64,000 nt of DNA from JBQKLI01 sp012798975. GTDB taxonomy: Bacteria > Bacillota > Clostridia > Tissierellales > Peptoniphilaceae. Of the stretch, positions 51,097 to 58,929 are shown in pieces. The position numbers and the translations under genes were made by a program. The DNA lies in the NCBI RefSeq assembly GCF_052116305.1, contig NZ_JBQKLI010000004.1, forward strand, positions 1-64,000. The letters are read 5' to 3'. Numbering within the stretch: position 1 is the stretch's first letter; the number at the start of each line of letters is the position of its first letter. A model generated the notes under the pieces. It was given only the letters and a program-made list of their open reading frames with translations. It was not told where the DNA came from and searched no databases.

Positions 51097-52405
51097 TCAG
51101 GATATGGTTATAAAAGAAGCGAAAACTCCATTTTTTCAAAAGCTGAAAAAGTTTAAGCCTTTTTCTTTTCAGTCAAAACTTCTAAACACTAGAAAACAAA
51201 TTTTATTGTTTCAAATAATCAGTTTATTCTTAGTTCTAGTATCCAACGAAGACGGTATTTTACTTCGAGATCTGCTGATATTAACAGGTTTTGTCATAGC
51301 TTCATCCTTGACGAATACTTTTATAGGGAAAGTGACCAAAGGTGATGTTTATATACTTCAAGTGGCCACTTTTTTATTCAGTATAGGGGTAGCGGTGATC
51401 TATCGTTTAGATAATGAACTGGGTATTAAGCAGATTTTTTGGTATTTTTTAGGTTTGGTAGTTTTTTATGCGGTGTATTTTATAATGAAGTCCTTCAAAG
51501 GGTGGAAAAACCTGACATGGCTTTATTTAATAGGGTGTTTTGGCTTGTTCTCGTTAACCCTTCTTTTTGGAACGAGAACGGGGGGAGCGATCAACTGGAT
51601 TAGAATCGGCGGATTTAATTTTCAGCCTTCAGAAATCACAAAGCTGCTGTTTGTTTTTTTACTGCCTTCTTTCTATCTAAATCCTAAATTCTTGAAGAAT
51701 TTTAAATACAGACCCTATTTTATGATGGCTGTAGTATACATCTTTATAGCATTGTTTTTCGTTCAAAGAGACCTTGGAACGGCTGTAATATTTTATGGTT
51801 TGTTTTTGTTAAGCCAGTTTGTATACGGGGAAGATAAAAGACTTATGCTGCTAAATATAATACTCGCAGCAGGGGGATTTGTGTTGGCCTATTTTCTATT
51901 CAACCATATCCGTGTTCGTGTATTGACATGGCTTGATCCTTGGACTTATATAGAAGGAATGGGATATCAAATCACACAGGCTCTCTTTGCTATTGCTTCA
52001 GGAGGGTTCTTTGGAACAGGAATCCGGATGGGACAGCCGAATCTGATCCCGGTAGTAGAATCGGATTTTATTTTTGCAGCGATTACTGAAGAAATGGGAA
52101 TATTTACTGGAATGGGAGTGATTATGCTCTTTTTGATCCTTGTGTATAGAGGGTTTAAAATCTCTTTAGAACAGACAGATCTGTTTTTCAAGTTCGTAGC
52201 TATGGGTGTAACGATGCTTTTTGCGATTCAGGCGATTATAATGTTTGGCGGTGTTTTAAAGCTGCTTCCACTAACGGGAGTTACAATACCTTTTGTCAGC
52301 TATGGAGGAAGTTCTATTTTATCCAGCTTTTTATCTTTAGGAGTTCTTCAGTTCTGTTCTTCCGACACCAGGACGAAAAGCGAGGTGGAAAATGGAGAAA
52401 TTTAA
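51086..52405 (+). CDS. FtsW/RodA/SpoVE-family peptidoglycan polymerase
   Basis: 439 residues from ATG 51086 (GGAGATGA upstream). About ten membrane segments. SEDS motifs include GGFNFQPSEITKLLFVFLLP, FVQRDLGTAVIFYGLFLL and, near the C-terminus, LPLTGVTIPFVSYGGSSIL. It polymerises lipid II together with a class B penicillin-binding protein; that partner is encoded immediately downstream with a 14-bp overlap. Whether it serves division or elongation cannot be told from sequence. Confidence 0.93.
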   Translation: MKNNQDMVIKEAKTPFFQKLKKFKPFSFQSKLLNTRKQILLFQIISLFLVLVSNEDGILLRDLLILTGFVIASSLTNTFIGKVTKGDVYILQVATFLFSIGVAVIYRLDNELGIKQIFWYFLGLVVFYAVYFIMKSFKGWKNLTWLYLIGCFGLFSLTLLFGTRTGGAINWIRIGGFNFQPSEITKLLFVFLLPSFYLNPKFLKNFKYRPYFMMAVVYIFIALFFVQRDLGTAVIFYGLFLLSQFVYGEDKRLMLLNIILAAGGFVLAYFLFNHIRVRVLTWLDPWTYIEGMGYQITQALFAIASGGFFGTGIRMGQPNLIPVVESDFIFAAITEEMGIFTGMGVIMLFLILVYRGFKISLEQTDLFFKFVAMGVTMLFAIQAIIMFGGVLKLLPLTGVTIPFVSYGGSSILSSFLSLGVLQFCSSDTRTKSEVENGEI

Positions 52406-53798
52406 TAAGAAAATCATATTAATCCTTTCCTTGTTTGTAGTTGTATTTGTTGCTTTTGTCTTATATATGACCTATTTTCAGATCGTAAGGGCAGAAGATG
52501 TGGCAAGGCACGAGTACAACAAAAGGCTATGGGTGGATGAGAATAAGATTGAACGAGGGGCGATTTATGATCGAAATGGAAATCTTCTAGCAGAGACTAA
52601 AAAAGACTCAGCAGGAAATAATTACCGTCATTATCCAAAGGGGATCGCTTTTTCCAATATTATCGGGTATAATTCTACCCAATACGGGAAAAATGGACTA
52701 GAAAAAACTTTTAACAATACGCTGCTTAATATCAGCAAAGATACCCCTTTGTCAGAACTTAGAAATATGGTTCAGTCTACGGATAAAGGAAACAGTTTAG
52801 GACTTACGATCAATTCCAACGTTCAGGAAAAAGCATACAGTCTTTTAGAAGGGCGTAAAGGTTCGATTGTAGTTATGAATCCTGAGACAGGAGAGATCTA
52901 TGCTATGAGCAGCCGGCCTGGGTTTGACCCGAATACACTTGAAGAGGACTGGGAACATTTAATCAACAATGAAGATTCCCCTCTTCTAAATAGAGGGACT
53001 CAAGGCAGATATACTCCTGGTTCTGTATTTAAAGTGGTTTCAGGTACCGGCATCTTAGAAAACAAGGATAGTATTGATCTGACAATGAAGGACGAAGGGA
53101 CCATAACAATAGACGGTTATGTCATCGCGAATTTTAATAAAGAAGTAAATGGAAATACAAACTTAAGAAGAGCTCTTCAGAAATCGTCAAATGTATATTT
53201 TGCTCAAAAAGGTGTTGAAGTAGGGGCAGAAAAGATGGCTGACGTAACAAAGAGAAACTATATAGGGGAGAAGATACCTTTTGATCTCCCTCAAGAAGCG
53301 TCGGTGAATCCTTTTACTCCTAGTATGTCAAAAGCTGATTTGGCAGCGGCATCTTTTGGTCAGGGTAAAACTCAAGTAACGCCATTAAATATGACTTTGG
53401 TGATGTCGGCGATAGCCAATGAAGGTAAGATGATGAAGCCTTACGTTGTAGGAGAAGTTGTTTCACCAGACGGGGAAACCAAAAAGAATGTTGAACCCCA
53501 AGTTCTTTCGGAAGTAATGTCGGAAGATATTGCCAACGAACTCTTAGGCGATTTGCGAGCAGTAGTACAAGCGGGATCTGAGGCAGCCTTAAGCAATGTT
53601 GCTGTAGCAGGAAAATCAGGAACCGCAGAAATCAAAAACAAAGCTTCTACGAATTCATGGTTTATTGCAACCGCACCAGCTAACGATCCAAAATTTGCTG
53701 TTGCAGTTGTACTGGAAGATGATGGAAGCTATGGAGGCACAACGGCAGCTCCTATAGCAAGAGAAATTTTACAGTCAGCGCTAAATAATATCGATTAA
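52392..53798 (+). CDS. Class B penicillin-binding protein (PbpA-like transpeptidase)
   Basis: 468 residues. An N-terminal membrane segment (about 7-28), a dimerisation region (about 50-150) and a transpeptidase domain. Active-site motifs are SxxK in YTPGSVFKVVSG, SxN in KSSNVYF and KSG in VAGKSGTAEI. It cross-links peptidoglycan outside the membrane and pairs with the SEDS protein encoded just upstream. Shorter than classical PBP2, as in the PbpA group. Confidence 0.94.
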   Translation: MEKFNKKIILILSLFVVVFVAFVLYMTYFQIVRAEDVARHEYNKRLWVDENKIERGAIYDRNGNLLAETKKDSAGNNYRHYPKGIAFSNIIGYNSTQYGKNGLEKTFNNTLLNISKDTPLSELRNMVQSTDKGNSLGLTINSNVQEKAYSLLEGRKGSIVVMNPETGEIYAMSSRPGFDPNTLEEDWEHLINNEDSPLLNRGTQGRYTPGSVFKVVSGTGILENKDSIDLTMKDEGTITIDGYVIANFNKEVNGNTNLRRALQKSSNVYFAQKGVEVGAEKMADVTKRNYIGEKIPFDLPQEASVNPFTPSMSKADLAAASFGQGKTQVTPLNMTLVMSAIANEGKMMKPYVVGEVVSPDGETKKNVEPQVLSEVMSEDIANELLGDLRAVVQAGSEAALSNVAVAGKSGTAEIKNKASTNSWFIATAPANDPKFAVAVVLEDDGSYGGTTAAPIAREILQSALNNID

Positions 53799-53832
53799 AA
53801 AAAGACCTCGGTTTTCCTACCGAGGTCTTTTT
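53799..53832. terminator. Bidirectional terminator
   Basis: AAAAGACCTCGGT (53799-53811) pairs with ACCGAGGTCTTTT across a 7-nt loop. It ends both the PBP operon and the convergent NAD kinase gene. Confidence 0.8.
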
Positions 53833-53836
53833 ATCA

Positions 53837-54655
53837 TTATAGAAATTTATCTTTAATATTCATCCAGTACCAGTTTTTATCGAAAACAATTTTGTTGATA
53901 TATGTATCAGAGGCTCTAAACTCTAAATAATCGATATTGTCATAGACAACTGAAACACCGTCGATTAAAAGGTCGATCTTTGAATTTCGTTCTTCGCGTC
54001 CCCGTTTAAAACGAAGCGCCGCATCTGAAGGAAGGACGATAGAGTTCAAAAGAGAGCGGTAGGCCTTGGAGTTTAAGGGAGCCAAGGGGGTCAGCTGAAA
54101 ACCTTTCAATGATTGATAGAGAATGCTTCCTCCCGCGGAAAAATTGTAGGCCGTCGAACCGGATGGGGTGGAGATCAAGAGTGCATCTCCGGCAAAACTT
54201 TGAAGGTGGTTTCCGTCAATATAGACTTCTAAATGGATGATGCTGTTGTCGGTCGTTTTAACAGCAAATTCATTTAACGCCCGGTGGCTCACTGGTTCCT
54301 TGCCGTCTGTAAAATAAAGACAGCATTCTACTAAATCCAATTGTTCTATATCATAATTGTAATGGATGAAGTTTTGGATAAAGGTGTCAATATTAGGGAT
54401 GAGTATTTCTTGATAAAATCCTAAGTGGCCAGTATTGATTCCAACAAAGGGAATGGGGGAGTATCTCGATTTATGTACGGCTCTCAAAAAAGCACCATCA
54501 CCGCCGATACATAGGTTCAGTTCTGCTTTGGGATTATGTTCTAAAGAGATCTCAAATCCTTCTTCAGAAAATTTTTTCTGGATAATTTTTGAGATTATTT
54601 TTGATTTTTCATTATTATTTTGATAGAGATTAATTATCGATTTTTGATCGTCCAC
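53837..54655 (-). CDS. nadK: NAD kinase
   Basis: 272 residues from GTG 54655 (AAAGGAG upstream). GGDGAFLRAVHKSRYSPIPF and NTGHLGFYQE form the NAD kinase active site, and STPSGSTAYNFSAGG is the second conserved motif. It phosphorylates NAD to NADP using ATP or polyphosphate. Length is normal. A divergent non-coding RNA lies upstream. Confidence 0.95.
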   Translation of the reverse strand: MDDQKSIINLYQNNNEKSKIISKIIQKKFSEEGFEISLEHNPKAELNLCIGGDGAFLRAVHKSRYSPIPFVGINTGHLGFYQEILIPNIDTFIQNFIHYNYDIEQLDLVECCLYFTDGKEPVSHRALNEFAVKTTDNSIIHLEVYIDGNHLQSFAGDALLISTPSGSTAYNFSAGGSILYQSLKGFQLTPLAPLNSKAYRSLLNSIVLPSDAALRFKRGREERNSKIDLLIDGVSVVYDNIDYLEFRASDTYINKIVFDKNWYWMNIKDKFL

Positions 54656-54747
54656 GGTTTTTTCTCCTTTTTAATATAAAATATTATATCATATAAGCTC
54701 ATGATCTTTGTGAAAATAAGCGGAAAGATATCGTATATAAAGATTGC

Positions 54748-54776
54748 TTGATTTTTGTGTTAAAATTCTATATACT
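54748..54776 (+). promoter_or_regulatory. Promoter of the non-coding RNA
   Basis: TTGATT (54748-54753), exactly 17 bp, then TATACT (54771-54776). Transcription would start at about 54780-54784. Confidence 0.7.
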
Positions 54777-54782
54777 AAGAGT

Positions 54783-54991
54783 ATCCTCAGTAGGATAAAG
54801 TTGGCCCGAACAATTATACCTACGCATCTTATAAGGGATGACGGATGTCCGATTTTGGATGGCAGGCCCTCTTTGAAGGGACGTCAAAAGAATGAGGCAG
54901 TCAACCCACCTTCACATACAGAAGGTCATTAATTCATTAAGGTCAACATACTGGGGGCTACTTAGACAGTCTAAAGACTGTCTTTTTTTTT
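54783..54991 (+). ncRNA. Non-coding RNA, probably 6S RNA
   Basis: About 200 nt lie between a good sigma-A promoter and a terminator (AGACAGTC-TAAA-GACTGTCT, 54964-54983, then T8), with no conserved reading frame. The 5' end (AAGAGTATCCTCAG) can pair with the 3' segment CTGGGGGCTACTT, as in the closing stem of 6S RNA. Stem segments flank an open central region, and the 3' half has the CACCTT...AAGGTCAACA pairing style of 6S RNAs. 6S RNA binds sigma-A RNA polymerase by mimicking an open promoter. The class assignment is moderate; the transcript itself is well supported. Confidence 0.6.
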
Positions 54992-55063
54992 ATGCAAATT
55001 TGTTTATTAAATAGTTCAACGGGTAAATAATAATTATCATAGATATCACAAGGAGGATTTATA

Positions 55064-56014
55064 ATGAGTATACAAGATTATTTATTAGAAAAGAAAAGAG
55101 AACAAGAAAGAAAGATCCGTTGGGAAATTGCTAAGAAGAAAACGGAAGGAACTAGAAAAGTTGCTTTAGGAGCAATACTTGGAACTGCAGCCGGTATGAT
55201 CGCAGGGGTATTATTAGCACCTAAATCTGGAGAAGAAACAAGAAAAGATATTCGCAATGCAGCAGAAGATGCAACAAAAAACATGAAGGCGAATGTGAAC
55301 GATACTATCGATACGATCAAGTATAAGACTGACGAATTAGGATATGATATTAAAGATAAATATCATAATTTCCAAGATCGTAATATGACCCGCATTAAAA
55401 AACTAGGGGATAATGACGACGAAGACTATGATGTTGAAGAAGAAGAGATTACTTACAACGAAGACGGAACAATCTGCTTAGACGGCAATAGAGCGCAGTC
55501 TTATGTACCAGACGAGTCTTTTGAAACAGTAGGCGATTCAGCAGCTTGTTTAGACGAAGTCGAAGCAAAAGCCAAAGCAAATATTAAGAGCGTTGAAAAA
55601 GATGTTTTAAAAGAGCAGAAAAAAGATCTTATCACTATACATGAAGATGACGGAGTATGCCTTGATGGAAACAAACCGCAGTCTTATGTGCCTGATGAAA
55701 CCTTCGAAGCAAAAGGCGATTCAGCAGCTTGTTTAGATGATGTTGAGAAAAAAGCTCAAGAGAACATGAAAAAAGTTGGAGCAGAACCAAATAAAAACGT
55801 AAATACTCCTGGCTCTAATAATAAAGATAAAGACAATGATAAAATTTATAAAGCTCATGGAGAACCGCCTCTAACAGAAGCTTCAAGTACTGACACAGTT
55901 GACGAATCTTTTGAAGCCAAAGGAGATTCAGCGGCTTGTTTAGATGACGTTGAGAAAAAAGCGAAAGAAAATATGAAGGCAGTAGAAAAAGAGACTAAAA
56001 AGAATAAGAAATAG
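55064..56014 (+). CDS. YtxH-domain protein with Cys-containing acidic repeats
   Basis: 316 residues, AAGGAGG upstream. A hydrophobic YtxH segment (ALGAILGTAAGMIAGVLLAPKSG, about residues 36-58) follows a charged N-terminus and precedes a helical stretch. From about residue 135 the protein is built of acidic repeats. The core, GDSAACLDDVEKKA preceded by FExx, occurs three times (repeat units begin at residues 150, 211 and 280). A second element, CLDGNxxQSYVPDE, precedes the first two. The repeats give five Cys in an otherwise Cys-poor protein. Function unknown; relatives are linked to stress. A DUF948 gene follows in the same operon. Confidence 0.75.
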   Translation: MSIQDYLLEKKREQERKIRWEIAKKKTEGTRKVALGAILGTAAGMIAGVLLAPKSGEETRKDIRNAAEDATKNMKANVNDTIDTIKYKTDELGYDIKDKYHNFQDRNMTRIKKLGDNDDEDYDVEEEEITYNEDGTICLDGNRAQSYVPDESFETVGDSAACLDEVEAKAKANIKSVEKDVLKEQKKDLITIHEDDGVCLDGNKPQSYVPDETFEAKGDSAACLDDVEKKAQENMKKVGAEPNKNVNTPGSNNKDKDNDKIYKAHGEPPLTEASSTDTVDESFEAKGDSAACLDDVEKKAKENMKAVEKETKKNKK

Positions 56015-56025
56015 GAGGAAATCTC

Positions 56026-56475
56026 ATGTTAATTTCAGTAATTGATTTTTTCCGAATCTTAATGTATCTTTGCCTATCTGGATTTTTAATCGCTTTGATC
56101 ATCTTTATGGTAAAGCTTATAGGCATTGTAAAAAATGTTAATGAAATCGTAAAAGACAATAAGGTCAATATTGATTCCACATTAAACGAAATGCCGAGTA
56201 TTATGAGCAATGTAGAAGGCATTTCAAACAAAACAGATATTATGCTAAATGATATCAGTCCAGATGTGACAGATATTACTGCAAGTGTTAATCGATCTGT
56301 ACAAGTTGTTGAACATACTATAGAGGACGTATCTCAAACAGTAGATTTTGTATCGGACACTGTTTCTGATACTACATCGACATTTAGATATGGAAATGGA
56401 ACTACCTCTTCTACACCTAGCGATATGGTGACAAATATTTTAGAAGTCATTACAATAATAAAAAGTTTGTTTTAA
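56026..56475 (+). CDS. DUF948-family membrane protein
   Basis: 149 residues, AGGAGG upstream. One N-terminal membrane segment (about 10-32) and a helical tail (VNEIVKDNKVNIDSTLNEMPSIM and similar heptads) are typical of DUF948 proteins. These are often encoded beside YtxH proteins, as here (11 bp spacing), in general-stress operons. Function unknown; likely forms a membrane complex with the YtxH-domain protein. A terminator follows. Confidence 0.75.
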   Translation: MLISVIDFFRILMYLCLSGFLIALIIFMVKLIGIVKNVNEIVKDNKVNIDSTLNEMPSIMSNVEGISNKTDIMLNDISPDVTDITASVNRSVQVVEHTIEDVSQTVDFVSDTVSDTTSTFRYGNGTTSSTPSDMVTNILEVITIIKSLF

Positions 56476-56500
56476 AAAAGAGCTTCGGCTCTTTTTTTTT
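56476..56500 (+). terminator. Terminator of the ytxH-DUF948 operon
   Basis: AAAAGAGC-TTCG-GCTCTTTT followed by a T run. Confidence 0.8.
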
Positions 56501-56636
56501 GTTTGGAAATGATAATAATTTCTTAAATGGGGTATTATTTTATACACTTTGAATAATCATAAAATAGAACGGATAAGAAATATTCTAATTATCGAATATA
56601 GAAAAAAATAGAAACCTATTATTTGGAGGAAAGAAA

Positions 56637-57650
56637 ATGAAAAGTATATTAAAAAGATTTTTAGTTCTATTATTTATGGCTGCACTATTTCCAACGGGAA
56701 AAACAGAAGCCAAATCTTACGAAATCAAAAGGATTTCGGGGGATAACCGGTATGAAACTGCTGTAGAAATTTCGAAAGCATCTTTTAAATCATCACAGAC
56801 GGCAGTACTTGCATTTGGAGGGAATTATCCGAATGCCCTTGTCGGAGGTACATTAGCAACTCAGATAAAGGCGCCGCTGCTCTTGACGGGGTCGGAAGAA
56901 CTTCCGAGTGTAGTAAAAGAGGAGCTGAAAAGGTTGAATGTAGAAAAGATCTATATTCTTGGCGGAACAGGAGTTGTCAGCGAAAGGTTAGAGGAAAGTA
57001 TTAGAAAAGACTATACTGTCTATCGTTTGGGTGGAAGAAATCGATATTTTACTGCAAGAGATATTAACTTTGAAAGACAAAGATTAGCAAATGTTGTTCA
57101 GGAAATAGGGGACTGGAGAATGTATTCAGTGGTGAGCAATAACAATTTCCCCGACGCTTTGACAGCATCTCCATTAGTAGGGCAGCTTCCTATCCATAGA
57201 GAGGCAATCCATACTATGAACATGACAGGCGGATTTTTAATGATGCCCCGATGGAAGAATACTATTGATTACGGTTTTTATACTATGGGAGGATTTAATG
57301 CTGTTCCTTACGATCCTGTAGAAGATGTAGGAGCATTCTTTGGAGAAAGAATAATGGGCAGCAACAGATACGCAACTGCTGCAGCAGTTGCAGAGCTGTA
57401 TCCAAAGAGATTGCAGAAAAAAATAGATACTGTGGTTTTGGCAGATGGATTAAATTATCCAGATGCTTTATCGTCAGCACCTTTTGTCGGACAGCAAAAC
57501 GCAGTGTTGTTGTTAACGGATCCGAATAAACTTCCGAAGGAAACAAAAGAATATATCAAAAATCATAATATTCAGAAAATAGAGATTTTAGGCGGTGAAA
57601 AAGCAGTAGCCGACCAAATAGTTGAAGAGATCAACGGGATAACTAAATAA
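56637..57650 (+). CDS. Exported protein with CWB2 cell-wall-binding repeats
   Basis: 337 residues, GGAGG upstream. A signal peptide ends near KTEAKS. Three repeats of the CWB2 (PF04122) type follow: RISGDNRYETAVEISKASF with AVLAFGGNYPNALVGGTLA, a degenerate middle one with RLGGRNRYFTARDINF and NNFPDALTASPLVG, and NRYATAAAVAELY with VVLADGLNYPDALSSAPFVG. Three such repeats make the module that holds proteins to anionic cell-wall polymers. There is no catalytic domain, so it is probably a surface or S-layer-associated protein. Confidence 0.9.
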   Translation: MKSILKRFLVLLFMAALFPTGKTEAKSYEIKRISGDNRYETAVEISKASFKSSQTAVLAFGGNYPNALVGGTLATQIKAPLLLTGSEELPSVVKEELKRLNVEKIYILGGTGVVSERLEESIRKDYTVYRLGGRNRYFTARDINFERQRLANVVQEIGDWRMYSVVSNNNFPDALTASPLVGQLPIHREAIHTMNMTGGFLMMPRWKNTIDYGFYTMGGFNAVPYDPVEDVGAFFGERIMGSNRYATAAAVAELYPKRLQKKIDTVVLADGLNYPDALSSAPFVGQQNAVLLLTDPNKLPKETKEYIKNHNIQKIEILGGEKAVADQIVEEINGITK

Positions 57651-57654
57651 ATAA

Positions 57655-57707
57655 AAAAATCCCTTAGCTCTTTAAAATTATTTAAGGATACAGGCTAAGG
57701 GGTTTTT
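57655..57707. terminator. Bidirectional terminator
   Basis: AAAATCCCTTAGC and GCTAAGGGGTTTT flank a long loop, with A and T runs outside. It serves the CWB2 gene and ychF. Confidence 0.7.
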
Positions 57708-57716
57708 TATATTCAA

Positions 57717-58814
57717 TTATACATTAAATCTAAAGTGAACAATATCTCCATCCTGCATAATATAGTCTTTACCTTCCAAACGGACAAGACCTTTTTCTTT
57801 TGCAGCATTCATACTTTTTAACTCGACTAAATCGTCGTAGCTTACGATTTCTGCCCGGATAAATCCTCGAGAAATATCCGTGTGGATTTTGGCAGCAGCA
57901 TCGATTGCTTTTGTACCTATTTGAATGGTCCAAGCTCGAGATTCGTCCTCTCCTGTAGTTAAGAAACTCATTAAGCCTAAGAGAGAATAGCTTGATTTGA
58001 TAAGTTTATTTGTGCCGGATTCTTCCATTCCCAAAGCTTCTAGGAACTCTTGGATTTCTTCTTCGCTGTCAAGCTCTGCGATTTCAGCTTCGATATTGGC
58101 ACTTATGACAACAACTTCCGCATCTTCTTCTTTGGCAAAAGCTTTTACCTTTTGTACCATTTCGTTTTCAGCCCCGTCATTTGCCATGTCTTCTTCAGGG
58201 ACATTTGTAACATAGATAATCGGCTTATCGCTTAAAAGATTAAACCCTCGAAGGAGTTTGTTCTCTTCTTCGGTAAAATCAAGCACTCGAATGGATTTTC
58301 CTTCTTCCAATACGGTGATAATTTTTTCCAATAATTCGACTTCTTCTTTTAGATCTTTGTTTCCTTTAAGAGACCGCTTTGATTTTTCCAGTCTTCTTTC
58401 TACTAACTCCATATCGGAGAAGATCAGTTCCAGATTGATCGTTTCAATATCACGCAAAGGATCGATACTTCCGTCGACATGGACGATATTCTCATCATCG
58501 AAACATCTTAAAACTTGGACAATAGCGTCGGATTCTCGGATGTTTTCCAAGAATTTGTTGCCTAAACCTTCGCCTTTGCTGGCACCTCTTACAAGACCTG
58601 CAATATCATAAAATTCTATTGTTGCCGGCACCTTCTTCTTAGAATGAAACATCTCTGCCAGTACATCTAACCGCTCATCCGGTACCTGAACAAGACCGAT
58701 GTTTGGATCGATGGTACAGAATGGATAATTCGCAGATTCTGCTCCGGCTTTTGTTATTGCATTAAAAAGTGTACTTTTGCCTACATTTGGCAAACCCACT
58801 ATACCTAATTTCAT
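57717..58814 (-). CDS. ychF: Redox-regulated ATPase YchF
   Basis: 365 residues from ATG 58814, the normal size. G1 GLPNVGKSTLFNAIT, G3 DIAGLVRGASKGEGLGN, NxxE motif in VTNVPEED (replacing NKxD, which gives ATP preference), and a TGS domain at the end (IHTDISRGFIRAEIVSYDDL). It binds ribosomes and is linked to stress control. GTG 58823 is an alternative start. Confidence 0.95.
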   Translation of the reverse strand: MKLGIVGLPNVGKSTLFNAITKAGAESANYPFCTIDPNIGLVQVPDERLDVLAEMFHSKKKVPATIEFYDIAGLVRGASKGEGLGNKFLENIRESDAIVQVLRCFDDENIVHVDGSIDPLRDIETINLELIFSDMELVERRLEKSKRSLKGNKDLKEEVELLEKIITVLEEGKSIRVLDFTEEENKLLRGFNLLSDKPIIYVTNVPEEDMANDGAENEMVQKVKAFAKEEDAEVVVISANIEAEIAELDSEEEIQEFLEALGMEESGTNKLIKSSYSLLGLMSFLTTGEDESRAWTIQIGTKAIDAAAKIHTDISRGFIRAEIVSYDDLVELKSMNAAKEKGLVRLEGKDYIMQDGDIVHFRFNV

Positions 58815-58887
58815 ATTATTCACTCACTTTCTTCGTTCTACGCTATTTTTAATAATATCATAGAGATATATCAAAGTAAATAAAGAC

Positions 58888-58911
58888 AGCCCTTCCACTA
58901 GAGGAAGGGCT
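58888..58911 (-). terminator. Terminator of glmS
   Basis: AGCCCTTCC-ACTAGA-GGAAGGGCT. On the minus strand it lies 20 bp after the glmS stop and is followed by a T-rich stretch. Confidence 0.6.
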
Positions 58912-58929
58912 TGACAGGTGCTGCTTTAT

